Assembly: GCA_013127575.1 (NCBI GenBank)
Contig: CP053418.1
Coordinates: 3,596,001 to 3,660,000, forward strand
DNA length: 64,000 bases
Reading direction: 5' to 3'
Origin: Ramlibacter terrae
GTDB taxonomy: Bacteria > Pseudomonadota > Gammaproteobacteria > Burkholderiales > Burkholderiaceae_C
The notes beneath the pieces are model-generated. The model was given only the letters and a program-made list of their open reading frames with translations, made no database searches and was not told the DNA's origin. Both the position numbers and the translations under genes were made by a program. Shown one piece after another: positions 53,195 to 63,265 of this stretch. Positions within the stretch are counted from its first letter, which is position 1. Each line of letters starts with the position of its first letter.

Positions 53195-54218
53195 ACCGGA
53201 TCGACTGGCTCGGCAAGCTGCGGCACGCGCTGCAGGTGGTCGCCTTCTGCCTGGCGATCGCGGCGGTGCAGATCGGCTTCTCCCCGACAAGCTGTACGGC
53301 CCGACCGTCGTGTACTCGCTGCTGATCGGCTCGATCACCGGGCGGTCATCGACCTCGGGCGGCACGCTTTCGCGTCCGCGGCGGAGACGGGCTGGCCGCA
53401 GGGCGTGGCGGGCGTGCTGCTGGTGATGGCGGGCATCTTCGCCGGCTACAGCATCGGCATGCCCGCGGGGCACCGCATCTCGCAGTGGTACGGCTGGCGC
53501 GTTTCGATGGACGCGACCGACTGGCGCACCTCGGTGCTGGTGACCGTGCTCGCAGGCATCGTCGGCAGCTTCTGGTTCTATGCGCGCAGCAAGAGCTCGT
53601 ACCGGAACGCCGCATGGGCGAAGTGCAGCGGCACGCCGACGAGGCGCGGCTGAAGCTGCTGGAAGCGCAGCTGGAACCGCACATGCTGTTCAACACGCTG
53701 GCCAACCTGCGGGCGCTGATCGCGGTCGACCCGCAGCGGGCGCAGCAGATGCTCGACCACATCATCGCGTACCTGCGCGCAACGCTCGACGCCTCGCGCG
53801 CGACCACGCACGGGCTACAGCGCGAATTCGACCGGCTGCGCGACTACCGGAGCTGATGTCGATCCGCATGGGGCCGCGGCTGGCGTACACGCTCGACCTG
53901 CCGCCGGAGCTGGCGGCGCAGCCGGTGCCCACGCTGCTGCTGCAGCCGCTGGTGGAGAACAGCATCCAGCACGGGCTGGAGCCCAAGGTCGAAGGCGGAC
54001 GCATCACCGTGAGCGCGCGGCGCGAAGGCGGCGCACTGGTGCTGGAGGTGGTCGACACCGGCGTCGGAGAGGCGGCGCCCTCCACCGGCGCGGGCTTCGG
54101 CCTGGCGCAGATCCGCGACCGGCTGGCCACGCTGCACGGCGATGCGGCGGGGCTCGAGGTGGTGCCCGAACCGGGCCGGGGCATGCGGGCCGTGGTGCGG
54201 CTGCCGGTGCAGGCATGA
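53191..54218 (+). CDS. LytS-type sensor histidine kinase
   Basis: A membrane histidine kinase of about 343 residues (YehU/LytS, PF06580 type). The N-terminus has hydrophobic helices, then KLLEAQLEPHMLFNTLANLR with the phospho-accepting His (PHMLFN), then the ATPase box LLQPLVENSIQHGLEPKVEG and VVDTGVGEAAPSTGAGFGL. The start GTG at 53191 overlaps the 2TM stop. Breaks near 53283, 53341, 53620 and 53848 (CCTGG). It pairs with the response regulator whose ATG overlaps its stop. Confidence 0.87.
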
Positions 54219-54996
54219 AGGCCACCGCGCTCATCGCCGAAGACGAGCCGCTGCTGGCCCAGGCGCTGGCGATGGAACTCGCGCATGCCTGGCCCGCGCT
54301 GGAGGTGGTGGCCACGGTGGGCGACGGCGCCTCGGCCGTGGCGCGCGCGCTGGCGCTGCGGCCCGACGTGCTCTTCTTCGACATCCGCATGCCGGGCCAG
54401 AGCGGCCGGAAGCCGCCGCGCAACTCGCCGACGACTGGCCCGAAGGACCGCCGTTTCCGGCGCTGGTGTTCGTGACCGCGTACGATCAATACGCGGTGCA
54501 GGCGTTCGAGGCGCACGCGATCGACTACGTGCTCAAGCCCCACCAGCCCGAGCGCCTGCGCAAGACCGTGGCGCGGGTGCAGGAAATGCTGGCCGCGCGC
54601 AAGGGCGGCGACGGTTTCGATGCCACGCTCGGCCAGCTGCGGGCGCTGCTCGCCGCCGCGCCGGCCCAGCCGCCGCTGAAGGTCATCCAGGCGAGCGTCG
54701 GCACCAGCATCCGCATGGTGCCGATCGACGAGGTGCTGTACTTCGAGGCCGCGGACAAGTACGTGCGCGTGCTGACCGCCAGCCACGAGTACCTCATCCG
54801 CACCCCGCTCAAGGAGCTCCTGCCCCAGCTGGACACCCAGCAGTTCTGGCAGGTGCATCGCGGCACGGTGGTGCGCGCCTCGGCCATCGAGGCCGTGCAC
54901 CGCGACGAGGCGGGCAAGCTGCACCTCGGCTTGCGCGGGCGGACCGAGCGGCTGCCGGTGAGCCGCCTCTATGCGCATTTGTTCCGCGCCATGTGA
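54215..54996 (+). CDS. LytTR-family response regulator
   Basis: A regulator of about 261 residues. The receiver starts TALIAEDEPLLAQALAMELA with the phospho-acceptor Asp in VLFFDIRMPGQSG, and the Lys region FEAHAIDYVLKPHQPERLRK. The LytTR DNA-binding domain is IRMVPIDEVLYFEAADKYVR and ASHEYLIRTPLKELLPQL. A break near 54409 fits a lost T in CCTGG. Cognate of the LytS-type kinase. Targets unknown; the 2TM genes upstream could be among them. Confidence 0.88.
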
Positions 54997-55050
54997 ATCC
55001 GATCGCCGCCGCGGCGCGTACCGGCTCCACCAACCACAAAGGAGTCTTCC

Positions 55051-55586
55051 ATGGTCCGTCTCGTCCTTGCCTCGGCCGTTTGCGCCACCCTCGCCGCGTG
55101 CGCTTCCAGCCCCATGATGTCGCGGTCGTACGACCAGTCGATGCTGCCCGCCGCCGTGCAGGTGCCCGCCGGCCACAAGGTCGCCATGGAAACCGTCGGC
55201 GCCGGCGACATCACGTACGAGTGCAAGGTGAACGCCACCGGCGCCCACGAATGGGTCTTCGTCGGCCCGGATGCCAAGCTGATGGACCGCGCCGGCAAGC
55301 AGGTCGGCAAGTACTGGGGCCCGCCGGCCACGTGGGAGAACATGGACGGCTCGAAGGTCACCGCCACGCAGGTCGCCGTTTCGCCGGCCGCCGCCGGCAG
55401 CATCCCCTTCCAGCTCGTGAAGGCGAACCCGGCCACGGGCATGGGCGCCATGACCGGCGTGACCTACATCCAGCGCGTCGCCACCCGTGGCGGCGTGGCC
55501 CCGCGATGGCCTGCGGCAGCGCCAACGCCGGCGCCAGGCAGGTGGTGCAGTACCAGGCCGACTACATCTTCTACAAGGCCGCCTGA
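55051..55586 (+). CDS. DUF3455-like lipoprotein
   Basis: A secreted lipoprotein of about 178 residues with a lipobox (ATLAAC). The body matches the DUF3455 style: QVPAGHKVAMETVGAGDITY, GAHEWVFVGPDAKLMDRAGK, and a rebuilt C-terminal end MACGSANAGARQVVQYQADY. A break near 55503 shifts the end. Function unknown. Confidence 0.8.
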
Positions 55587-55605
55587 ACGGGGGCGCGCGG
55601 GGGCC

Positions 55606-57385
55606 CTACTTCTTCACGGAGGCCCACCACTCCCGCGCGCTGGCCTTCACCACCGCCAGCGCCTCCGGGTCGCCGCTGACGAGCGCCTTCACGTAGTGCC
55701 GGACCTGCTTGTTCGACACGTGCGGCGGCAGCGGCGGCACGTTGGCGTCGACCACGACCTCCACCACCATCGGGCGGTCGGCGGCCAGCGCTTCCTCCCA
55801 CGCGAGCTTGACCAGCTCCGGCTTGTCGACGCGCACGCCGCCCGGCCGAGCAGCTTGGCGTACTCCGCGTACGGAAAACCGGGCAGCAGCTGCGACGCGT
55901 CGAAGCGGCGGTCGCCGGCGTTGGCACGCTGCTCCCACGTGACCATGTTCAGGTCGCCGTTGTTCAGCACCAGGATCGGCAGGCGCCGGTCGGTCCATTC
56001 CTTCCAGCGGTGCGCGATGGTGATCAGCGCATTGATGCCCAGCATCTGCATCGCGCCGTCGCCGACCAGCGCCACCACCGGGCGCGCGGGATGCGCCATC
56101 TTGGCGGCGAGCGCATAGGGCAAGGCACAGCCCATGCTGGCGAGCGAGCCGGACACCGAGCCCATCATCCCGCGCCGGAACTTCAGGTCACGCGCGTACC
56201 AGCCGGCCACGGTGCCGGAGTCGCAGCACACGATGCACGCGTCGGGCAACAGCGGTGAAAGCTCCCGGAACACGCGTTGCGGATTGACCGGCTTCGCCTC
56301 GGTCATCGCCCGCTGCTCCAGCGTCTGCCACCAGCGCGCCACGCCGGCTTCGATGCCTTCGCGCCAGCCGCGGTCGGTCTTGCGCTGCAACAGCGGCAGC
56401 AGCGCGCGCAAGGTGTCGGCGCTGTCGCCGACGAGGTTCACTTCCATCGGATAGCGCAGGCCGAGCTTCCGGCCGTCGAGGTCCACCTGCACGCCGCGCG
56501 CCTGGCCTTCCTTGGGCAGGAACTCCGAATACGGAAAGCTGGAGCCGACCATCAGCAGCGTGTCGCAGCCCTCCATCATTTCCCAGCTCGCCTGCGTGCC
56601 GAGCAGGCCGATCGAGCCGGTCACGAACGGCAGGTCGTCCGGCACCGCGGCCTTGCCGAGCAAGGCCTTGGCGATGCCGGCGCCGAGCCGGTCGGCCACC
56701 TCGACCAGTTCGTCGGTGGCGTGCAGCGCACCGGCGCCGGCGAGGATCGCGACACGCTCACCGGCATTGAGGATGTCGGCGGCAGCGCGCAGCGATGCGT
56801 CGTCGGGAACGCTGCGCGCACCCGTGCGGCCGATGCCGCTGTGGATGGTGCCGTGCGCGCGCGGCGGCTCCTCCACCGCCTTCTCCTCCTGCAGGTCGAG
56901 CGGCACGATCACGCAGGTGACGGTGCGCTGGTCGCGGGCGATGCGGAAGGCGCGGTCGATCACGTGCCGCACCTGTCCCGGCGCCGTCACCATCTGCACG
57001 TATTCGTGCGCGACATCCTTGAAGAGGCTGGGGAGGTCCACCTCCTGCTGGTAGTCGCCGCCGAGCGCCGTGCGGGCCTGCTGCCCGACGATGGCGACCA
57101 CCGGCTGGTGGTCGCCCTTGGCGTCGTACAGGCCGTTGAGCAGGTGGATGGCGCCCGGCCCCGGGTCGCGAGGCAGACGCCCACCTCGCCGGTGAACTTG
57201 GCGTGCGCGGTGGCCATGAAGGCGGCCAGCTCTTCGTGCCGCGCCTGCACGAACTGCATGCGGTCGCCGATGCGGTCGAAGGCGCCGACGAGCCCGTTGA
57301 TGCCGTCGCCGGGATAGCCGAACACCCGCGCCACGCCCCAGGCGTGCATGCGCTCCAGGATCTGGTCGCTGACGGTCTTTGCCAT
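55606..57385 (-). CDS. Thiamine-diphosphate enzyme (pyruvate-oxidase/PoxB-like)
   Basis: A ThDP-dependent enzyme of about 593 residues, related to pyruvate oxidase, pyruvate:quinone dehydrogenase and acetolactate synthase. It has VARVFGYPGDGINGLVGAF, the catalytic-Glu region VQARHEELAAFMATAHAKF, the middle FAD-like domain ALHATDELVEVADRLGAGIA, and the ThDP motif VALVGDGAMQMLGINALITI with LNNGDLNMVTWEQR. Breaks near 57165 and 55848 shift it. The Glu is conserved, so it is an active type. Substrate not fixed. Confidence 0.87.
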
Positions 57386-57528
57386 CGGGCCAGCTTAGGA
57401 CGCGCGGCCGACGGCGGCAGGTCGGTGCGCTGCGGCGTGGCTTGTAGGCAGGCGCTTGCACCCAGCAGGGGTGCCGTGCCGGCCGAACGCTGCTACGCTG
57501 CGCGCCAGCGAGACCCCCGGAGGACCCC

Positions 57529-58570
57529 ATGCCCCTGCGCCGCCGCAGGCGCGCAGCCCGTCCAGCATCCGCACGCCCACCACGGCGGCCTGTACGAGCG
57601 CCTCCACGCGCCGGGCCGGATCGACCGGCCGGAGCAGGCGGCGGTGCAGAACGTCTTCGACAGCCCGGCGCCCAAGGCGGCGCGGATGGGCCGCTGGAGC
57701 CCGCGCGCGCCGCTGCCGCTGCCGCGCAGCGAGATGGCTGGGCCGTGGCCATGAACGGCCGCATGCACTGGTGGGCGGCTACGGCGAACAGCGGGTGGAC
57801 CGCGCCTACCACCACGTCTACGACCCGCAACGCGACACGGGGCAACGCCGCGCCGCTGCCGCTGGGCGCCAACCACGTCGGCGTGGCCGTGCTGGGCGAG
57901 ACCCTCTATGCGATCGGCGGCTTCACCGAGCAGAACCGCAAGCCGCACGCGGAATGCTTCGCCTGGAGCGAACGCGAGGACCGCTGGCGCCGCATCGCGC
58001 CCCTGCCGCAACCGTGCGGCTCGATCGGGTGCGTGGCGGCGCACGGCCGCATCCACGCCATCGGCGGCGCGGTGGGCGACACCTTCGACACCAAGAAGTC
58101 CGTCGACTGGCACCTGTCGTACCTGCCCGAGGCGGACCGCTGGACGCGCTCGGCGCCGATGCCGACCGCACGCGACCACGTCGGCGCGGTCACCGTGGGC
58201 AACGTGGTGCACGTGATCGGCGGCCGCGTCGACAGCTTCCACACGAACAGCAACCTGCACCACGTGTACGACCCGCGCGCCGACAAGTGGACGCCGCGCA
58301 ACCCGCTGCCCACGGCGCGCTCGGGCCATGGCGCGGTGCTGGTGGAACACCGCATCTTCGTGATGGGCGGCGAAGGCACCAACCGCGTCTTCGGGCAGAA
58401 CGAGGCCTATGACGTTGCAGGACAGCTGGGAGCAGTTCGCGCCGATGGCCACGCCGCGGCACGGACTGGGCGCCGTCGCCATCGGCGACACCGTGTACGT
58501 GGCGGGCGGCGGCCCGGTGATGGGTGGGGGCGTGCAGAGCGCGGTGCACGAGGCTTTTCGGATCGGCTGA
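57529..58570 (+). CDS. Kelch-repeat beta-propeller protein
   Basis: A protein of about 345 residues with repeated Kelch motifs: VAVLGETLYAIGGFTEQNRK, AAHGRIHAIGGAVGD, VGNVVHVIGGRVDSFHTNSN and VEHRIFVMGGEGTNRVFG, giving a beta-propeller. The N-terminus is uncertain: an ATG at 57529 with a GGAGG site, but the correct frame before the first blade is another (HHGGLYERLHAPGRIDRPEQ). Breaks near 57545, 57740, 57785, 57840 and 58412. Function unknown; Kelch proteins bind ligands or act as scaffolds. Confidence 0.8.
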
Positions 58571-58920
58571 GCGCTGAGGGCTCCGTCTGGCAGCCGCTGT
58601 GGGCTATGTCCTACATGGCCTGCCGCGGCTGGAGGCGTCTACTCAAGGCATCGAATTGCACGAAAGGTGCGTCTTCACCCACAAAGCGAAGCTGCACCGT
58701 TCGGCTCCCGGTCACCCCGACTCCTCTGAGTCCCCTCCTCCTCCGGGGTGAGCTGGTCCGGCCCTCCGTCCCGCGACTGGCATTGTTACCCCCGGTCACC
58801 GCACGGGGTTCTTTTTCCACGCTCCGGTCGCTGCTGTCCGACGCCCATGGTCGGGCACGGCCTGCATGTAAAGCGTTGCGCCGTCCCTACTCTGTTAACA
58901 CTCAGAGGGAAAACAGAGAC
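58571..58920. other. Non-coding gap between Kelch gene and small basic protein gene
   Basis: A 350-bp stretch without any convincing gene on either strand. It holds an AT-richer patch near 58890 (CTGTTAACACTCAGAGG) that could be the promoter region of the next gene. I see no RNA gene or repeat. Confidence 0.5.
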
Positions 58921-59178
58921 ATGAAGCGAGACGGAAAACCCAACGACGAGCGAGAACCGCCACAGCGGCGCGCCTCGGACCGCAGGGGCAGCAGCCCCCG
59001 GCGACAGCGCGGCTTCGTCGAACGCGCCACGGCGCAAGGCCACAGCGGCCATGGATCGGACAGCGTGCTGCCGCACCTGCGCGACCAGCTCAAGCTGAAG
59101 GCGCTGATGCCTTCGCCCTACCCCGTGCCCGAGCAGCAGCAGCACCGGCACGCCGGCAAGGACGAGCACCACCACTGA
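58921..59178 (+). CDS. Small basic, low-complexity hypothetical protein
   Basis: An 85-residue intact protein (MKRDGKPNDEREPPQRRASD ...) that is rich in Arg, Gln, His and Pro, with a middle segment LPHLRDQLKLKALMPSPYP and a His-rich end (HRHAGKDEHHH). It looks disordered and may bind nucleic acid or metal. A hairpin follows it. No known domain. Confidence 0.6.
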   Translation: MKRDGKPNDEREPPQRRASDRRGSSPRRQRGFVERATAQGHSGHGSDSVLPHLRDQLKLKALMPSPYPVPEQQQHRHAGKDEHHH

Positions 59179-59196
59179 ACCGGCGCCCCCAAAGAA

Positions 59197-59219
59197 GGCC
59201 CCGGCTTCACCCCGGGGCC
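59197..59219. terminator. Hairpin between converging small genes
   Basis: GGCCCCGG, a 7-base loop, then CCGGGGCC. On the minus strand it is followed by TTCTTT, so it fits a terminator of the Tyr/Pro-rich gene; it lies just after the plus-strand gene too. Confidence 0.65.
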
Positions 59220-59259
59220 AATCGCTTGGAGAACCTGACTTCCCTGCGCCGTGCCTGGC

Positions 59260-59585
59260 TCAGTGGCGGTACCCGTGCCGGTACCCACCGTGACGGTGGT
59301 GGCGGTGCCCGCCGCCGTAAACATACACCGGCGGCGGCGCGTAGTACACCGGGGCCGGTTGCACGTAGTAGCGCGGCGGCGCATAGACCGGCGGGGCGAC
59401 ATAGATCGGGGCCGGCGCGGCATAGACCGGCGGCGCATAGACGGGATAGCCGTTGCCGACACCGACGGCGATGCCGGGCGCCGCCGGATGCCGACGTTCC
59501 AGTGGATGTCGCGGGCCTGGGCCGAACCGGCCGCGGCCGGGAGCGCTGCCGCGGCTGCGACGAAGTGGGCGAGTTTCAATTGCAT
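59260..59585 (-). CDS. Exported Tyr/Pro-rich repeat protein
   Basis: About 108 residues. A signal peptide (MQLKLAHFVAAAAALPAAAG, cut after AQA) leads to HWNVGIRPAAPGIAVGVGNG rebuilt over a break near 59490, then repeats of the form PVYAPP / PAPIYVAPPVYAPPRYYV and a His/Gly-rich end (GGGHRHHRHGGYRHGY). Such repetitive secreted proteins occur widely in Burkholderiales. Function unknown. Confidence 0.7.
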
Positions 59586-59716
59586 GGCTTGGTCCTTGGG
59601 TACTGCTGGTGGCGGCGCCGGACTCCGGATGCCGCCATGAAGCTATTCAACACCACACCCCTGTAAGCGCCTACTGTCTGCACAGTCAAAGCCGTTGCCA
59701 GACGTAACGCCAACCC

Positions 59717-61520
59717 ATGACAAAATCGTCGCAATATGGCTTCTTCTCCCCCGACAACAAAGAACCGGGCGCCAAGCCCAGCAACTTCCTGCGCGCCGTG
59801 ATCGACCGTGACCCGGAGCACGGCACCTACGCGCAGCGCCAGTGGGGCGGCAGCCCCGGCGACGCCGCGCACCACCAGCAGGGCGTGCCCGACCCGGCGC
59901 GCATCCGCACCCGCTTTCCGCCCGAGCCCAACGGCTACCTGCACGTGGGGCACGCCAAGAGCATCTGCCTGAACTTCGGGCTGGCGCGCGACTACGGCGG
60001 CGTGTGCCACATGCGCTTCGACGACACCAACCCGGAGAAGGAGGAGGTGGAGTACGTCGAGGGCATCAAGGACGCGGTGCGCTGGCTGGGCTTCGGCTGG
60101 GAGGCCAACGGCACGTCGCACCTGTACCAGGCCAGCGACTACTTCGACTTCATGTACCGCGCCGCCGAGTACCTGATCGAGGCCGGCCACGCGTACGTCG
60201 ACGAGCAGACGCCCGAGGAGATGCGCGCCAACCGCGGCGACTTCAGCCGCCCGGGCACCGACAGCCCCTTCCGCAGCCGCAGCATCGACGAGAACCTGCA
60301 GCGCTTCCGCGAGATGCGCGAGGGCAAGCTGGAAGACGGCAAGGCGGTACTGCGCGCGAAGATCGACATGGCCAGCCCGAACATCAACATGCGCGATCCG
60401 ACGATCTACCGGATCAAGCATGCGGAGCACCACAACACCGGCAGCAAGTGGTGCATCTATCCGATGTACACCTTCGCGCACCCGATCGAGGATGCGCTGG
60501 AGAACATCACCCACAGCCTCTGCACGCTGGAGTTCGAAGACCAGCGGCCCTTCTACGACTGGCTGCTCGACCGCCTCGCCGAAGGCGGGCTGATCAACTC
60601 GCCGCATCCGCGCCAGTACGAGTTCGCGCGGCTGAACCTCACCTACGTGATCACCAGCAAGCGCAAGCTGAAGCAGCTGGTGGACCGGGGCCACGTGAAC
60701 GGCTGGGACGACCCGCGCATGCCGACCATCGTGGGCCTGCGCCGGCGCGGCTACACGCCCGAGAGCCTGCAGCTGTTCTGCGAACGCATCGGCGTGACCA
60801 AGGCCGACTCTGGATCGACTACTCCACGCTGGAGATCGCGCTGCGCGACGATCTCGACCCGAAGGCGGCGCGCGGCATGGCGGTGCTGGACCCGGTGAAG
60901 CTGATCGTCACCAACTGGGACGAGCTGATGGGCGAAGGCCACCTCGAGCCGTGCTCGGCGCCGGTGCATCCGCATTTGCCGGAGCGTGGCAAGCGCGAGT
61001 TCATGTTCGGCAAGGAGCTGTGGATCGAGCGCACCGATTACGAGGAGACGCCGCCGAAGGGCTTCTTCCGCTTGTTCCCGGGCAACAAGGTGCGCCTGAA
61101 GTACGGCTTCGTCGTCGAGTGCATCGGCGCCGCGCCGGACGGCTCGGGCAACGTGCTGGCCAAGCTGGTGCCGGATACGAAGAGCGGCACGCCTGGCGCC
61201 GATGCGGTGAAGGTGAAGGGCAACATCACTTGGGTGGGTGTCGCCGATGGCGTGAAGGCGGGGGTTCGGTTGTACGACCGGCTGTTCTCGGTTGCGCAGC
61301 CGGATACGGGGAGAAGGACTTTCTGGAGGAACTGAATCCGGACAGCCTGAAGGTGGTGACTGCGTATGTCGAGCCCTCACTCGGCAAGGCGCATGGGGAC
61401 GAGAAGTTCCAGTTCGAGCGGCACGGGTACTTCGTGGCGGACCGGAAGGATCATGCGGGTGGGGAGGGGAAGGTGGTGTTCAATCGGGTGACGGGGTTGA
61501 AGGACTCGTTCGGAAAGTAG
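59717..61520 (+). CDS. glnS: Glutaminyl-tRNA synthetase
   Basis: A class-I aminoacyl-tRNA synthetase, about 601 residues. The HIGH-type motif is [15 protein letters not shown] and the KMSKS-type motif is [31 protein letters not shown] is typical of GlnRS. The start is the ATG at 59717 ([20 protein letters not shown]). Breaks are near 60808 (lost C in CCTGG) and 61308 (a G-run). Essential in this lineage unless a GatCAB route is used; the breaks are therefore almost surely errors. Confidence 0.95.
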
Positions 61521-61609
61521 CCGGTTCATCACCATTCCTCGGAATTTACTACCGCCGTTGGGCTCTCAAGAAGGCCTGTTTAAGGAGGAGCAAGCGAGCC
61601 CATCAGCCG

Positions 61610-62920
61610 TCATTTGGCTGGCGGAATCGCACTGCCTGCGCTCTCGGCTGGTTCAGTAGAAGACTTGAACTTTGTCGAGAGCGCGCTCTTCGCCTGTTCG
61701 AGAATTGCAGCGGCGAAGCCGGGCACAGTATGTAGGGCCTTCTTAACCGCCTCATGATCAGCAAGTTCGTGCCAAGGACTACCGTGCGCGGTCTCTGCTA
61801 ACAGCCGCAACGGCGGTTCCTCCAAGCGCAACAGTGCAATGTCGAAGAGGCGCGCTCCAAAGTTCTCTTCGAATAGCGCCGCCTCTCGCCTATAGCCCTG
61901 GTAGGCCTTGGCCACGCTGGATTTGAACCCATAGTCCTCTGCCAGTCGGAAGCGGTAATTAAGTTGCTTAGTCGCCACCCACGCGAACCAAAGCGGAGCA
62001 CCAACACTTACGACAGACAGGAGCAGATTGAGCAACACAGCGCCCCATTTTGGATCAGCTTCTGCAATGCTTCGGGACAAGACGGCAACCCGGTCGGCTC
62101 CTATCCATGCTGCGGCAACCAACGCAATGATCAGACCAACAACCCAGACCCACATCGAAGCCGCCAGCCGTGAAGCCCGCTGGTCGAACGCTGCCGCCAA
62201 CCCTTTTGTCGTGGTAATTGAGTACGCCTCCTCGCAATTAGCTACCAGCTGGGCGGCTCTCTCGTGCAGCAATCCCATTGCGCTAAGGACGTCCGATGCG
62301 CTGCGGTTCGAGTCTGAGATACCCGTGGCTGCTTCCGCAGCTTCGGTGGAGAGAGTCTGAACCCGCGCCGTAGCGGCTTTAAGTTGCTGAAGATCAAGCG
62401 GAAGAGACTCAGCAGCTTCGTGTGCTTGCCGAATCTCCTCGAGACGCCTAGAAAGCACATCTCTATCGACATCTACTGAATCAAGCACGGCGGTCATTTG
62501 CCGTGCTCTTTTGGCGAGTTTATATGGGACCGAATTCGGTTCCAGAGCAGAGCGATCTGGCAAGGCGAGACCCAGCCACTGCCTCATCCCCTCTAGCGTG
62601 TTCATCACCGCCGGAATTGCGTGCAAGCCGTTCCCGCCGTTGAATAGTTGTGGCACTGTATGTGCCTGCATCAAAGCGATTCTTGCAGCGAGTCCAACTA
62701 CATAGGTATCCAAAGCTGAGTTGGGATCTTCCGGCATCCGCTCGTCTATCAGTTGATAAAGCGAGCGTATCGACATCTTGATGAGGAATTTGTCGAGCCC
62801 GGCGACGTTCCGGGCGTTCCCGCTGATTTCGAACGCCGTTCTAGTTTCCGTCGTAGTGGCGTCTACGGAAGCCTCGAGAGTCTTAAGTGAGTCACTAAGC
62901 TGCTTGAATGCGGCGTTCAT
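61610..62920 (-). CDS. Unknown coiled-coil membrane protein
   Basis: An intact 436-residue protein that I do not recognise as a named family. The N-terminal 250 residues are soluble and mostly helical, with likely coiled coils near residues 150-250. Two membrane segments follow, at about 255-283 (MWVWVVGLIIALVAAAWIGA) and 292-316 (WGAVLLNLLLSVVSVGAPLW). The C-terminal part, YRFRLAEDYGFKSSVAKAYQ and onward, is again soluble. The start ATG at 62920 has an AAGGAAGG site. GC is clearly lower than that of the rest of the window, there is no frameshift, and an Mrr-type gene lies upstream. A phage-defence or stress role is possible but unproven. Confidence 0.8.
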   Translation of the reverse strand: MNAAFKQLSDSLKTLEASVDATTTETRTAFEISGNARNVAGLDKFLIKMSIRSLYQLIDERMPEDPNSALDTYVVGLAARIALMQAHTVPQLFNGGNGLHAIPAVMNTLEGMRQWLGLALPDRSALEPNSVPYKLAKRARQMTAVLDSVDVDRDVLSRRLEEIRQAHEAAESLPLDLQQLKAATARVQTLSTEAAEAATGISDSNRSASDVLSAMGLLHERAAQLVANCEEAYSITTTKGLAAAFDQRASRLAASMWVWVVGLIIALVAAAWIGADRVAVLSRSIAEADPKWGAVLLNLLLSVVSVGAPLWFAWVATKQLNYRFRLAEDYGFKSSVAKAYQGYRREAALFEENFGARLFDIALLRLEEPPLRLLAETAHGSPWHELADHEAVKKALHTVPGFAAAILEQAKSALSTKFKSSTEPAESAGSAIPPAK

Positions 62921-63265
62921 TGAGCCTTCCTTTGGATACACCGGCGCACCTTGTTGAAAGACTTGGGCGTGCTGTCGAAAGGACCAGTCTAGACGGACTA
63001 CCCAAGTGCTGACGCGGATAAACGAGGACCGCCTGCAGCGCATCTGCCACATACCGCGAGGTCCATGAAGATGGCGCGTTCGTTGGCGGGTCCTGTTCCG
63101 TCGACCCGTCCAGTTTGTGCCAAGGATCGTAGCGTTCCAAGCTTGCGTCGTCTATCCGGTCTACCCCACACTGCGCGCGGTAGTTGGGAGCAGTGTATGA
63201 AATCCTTGTCATCGTGCCGCTTCAGGAGGCGCCCAGAGAAAATGGGGGTGAGTATGCAATTCATT
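62921..63265. other. Gap between the Mrr-type gene and the membrane-protein gene
   Basis: A 345-bp region between the end of the endonuclease gene and the start of the membrane-protein gene. I see no gene, RNA or repeat that can be supported. It must hold the promoter of the membrane-protein gene if the two are not co-transcribed. Confidence 0.5.

Noticed and set aside
4349-61520. Massive pseudogene formation, as in a reduced symbiont genome
   Set aside because: Breaks affect essential genes, keep high coding similarity on both sides, and cluster on CCNGG, so sequence error is the better explanation.
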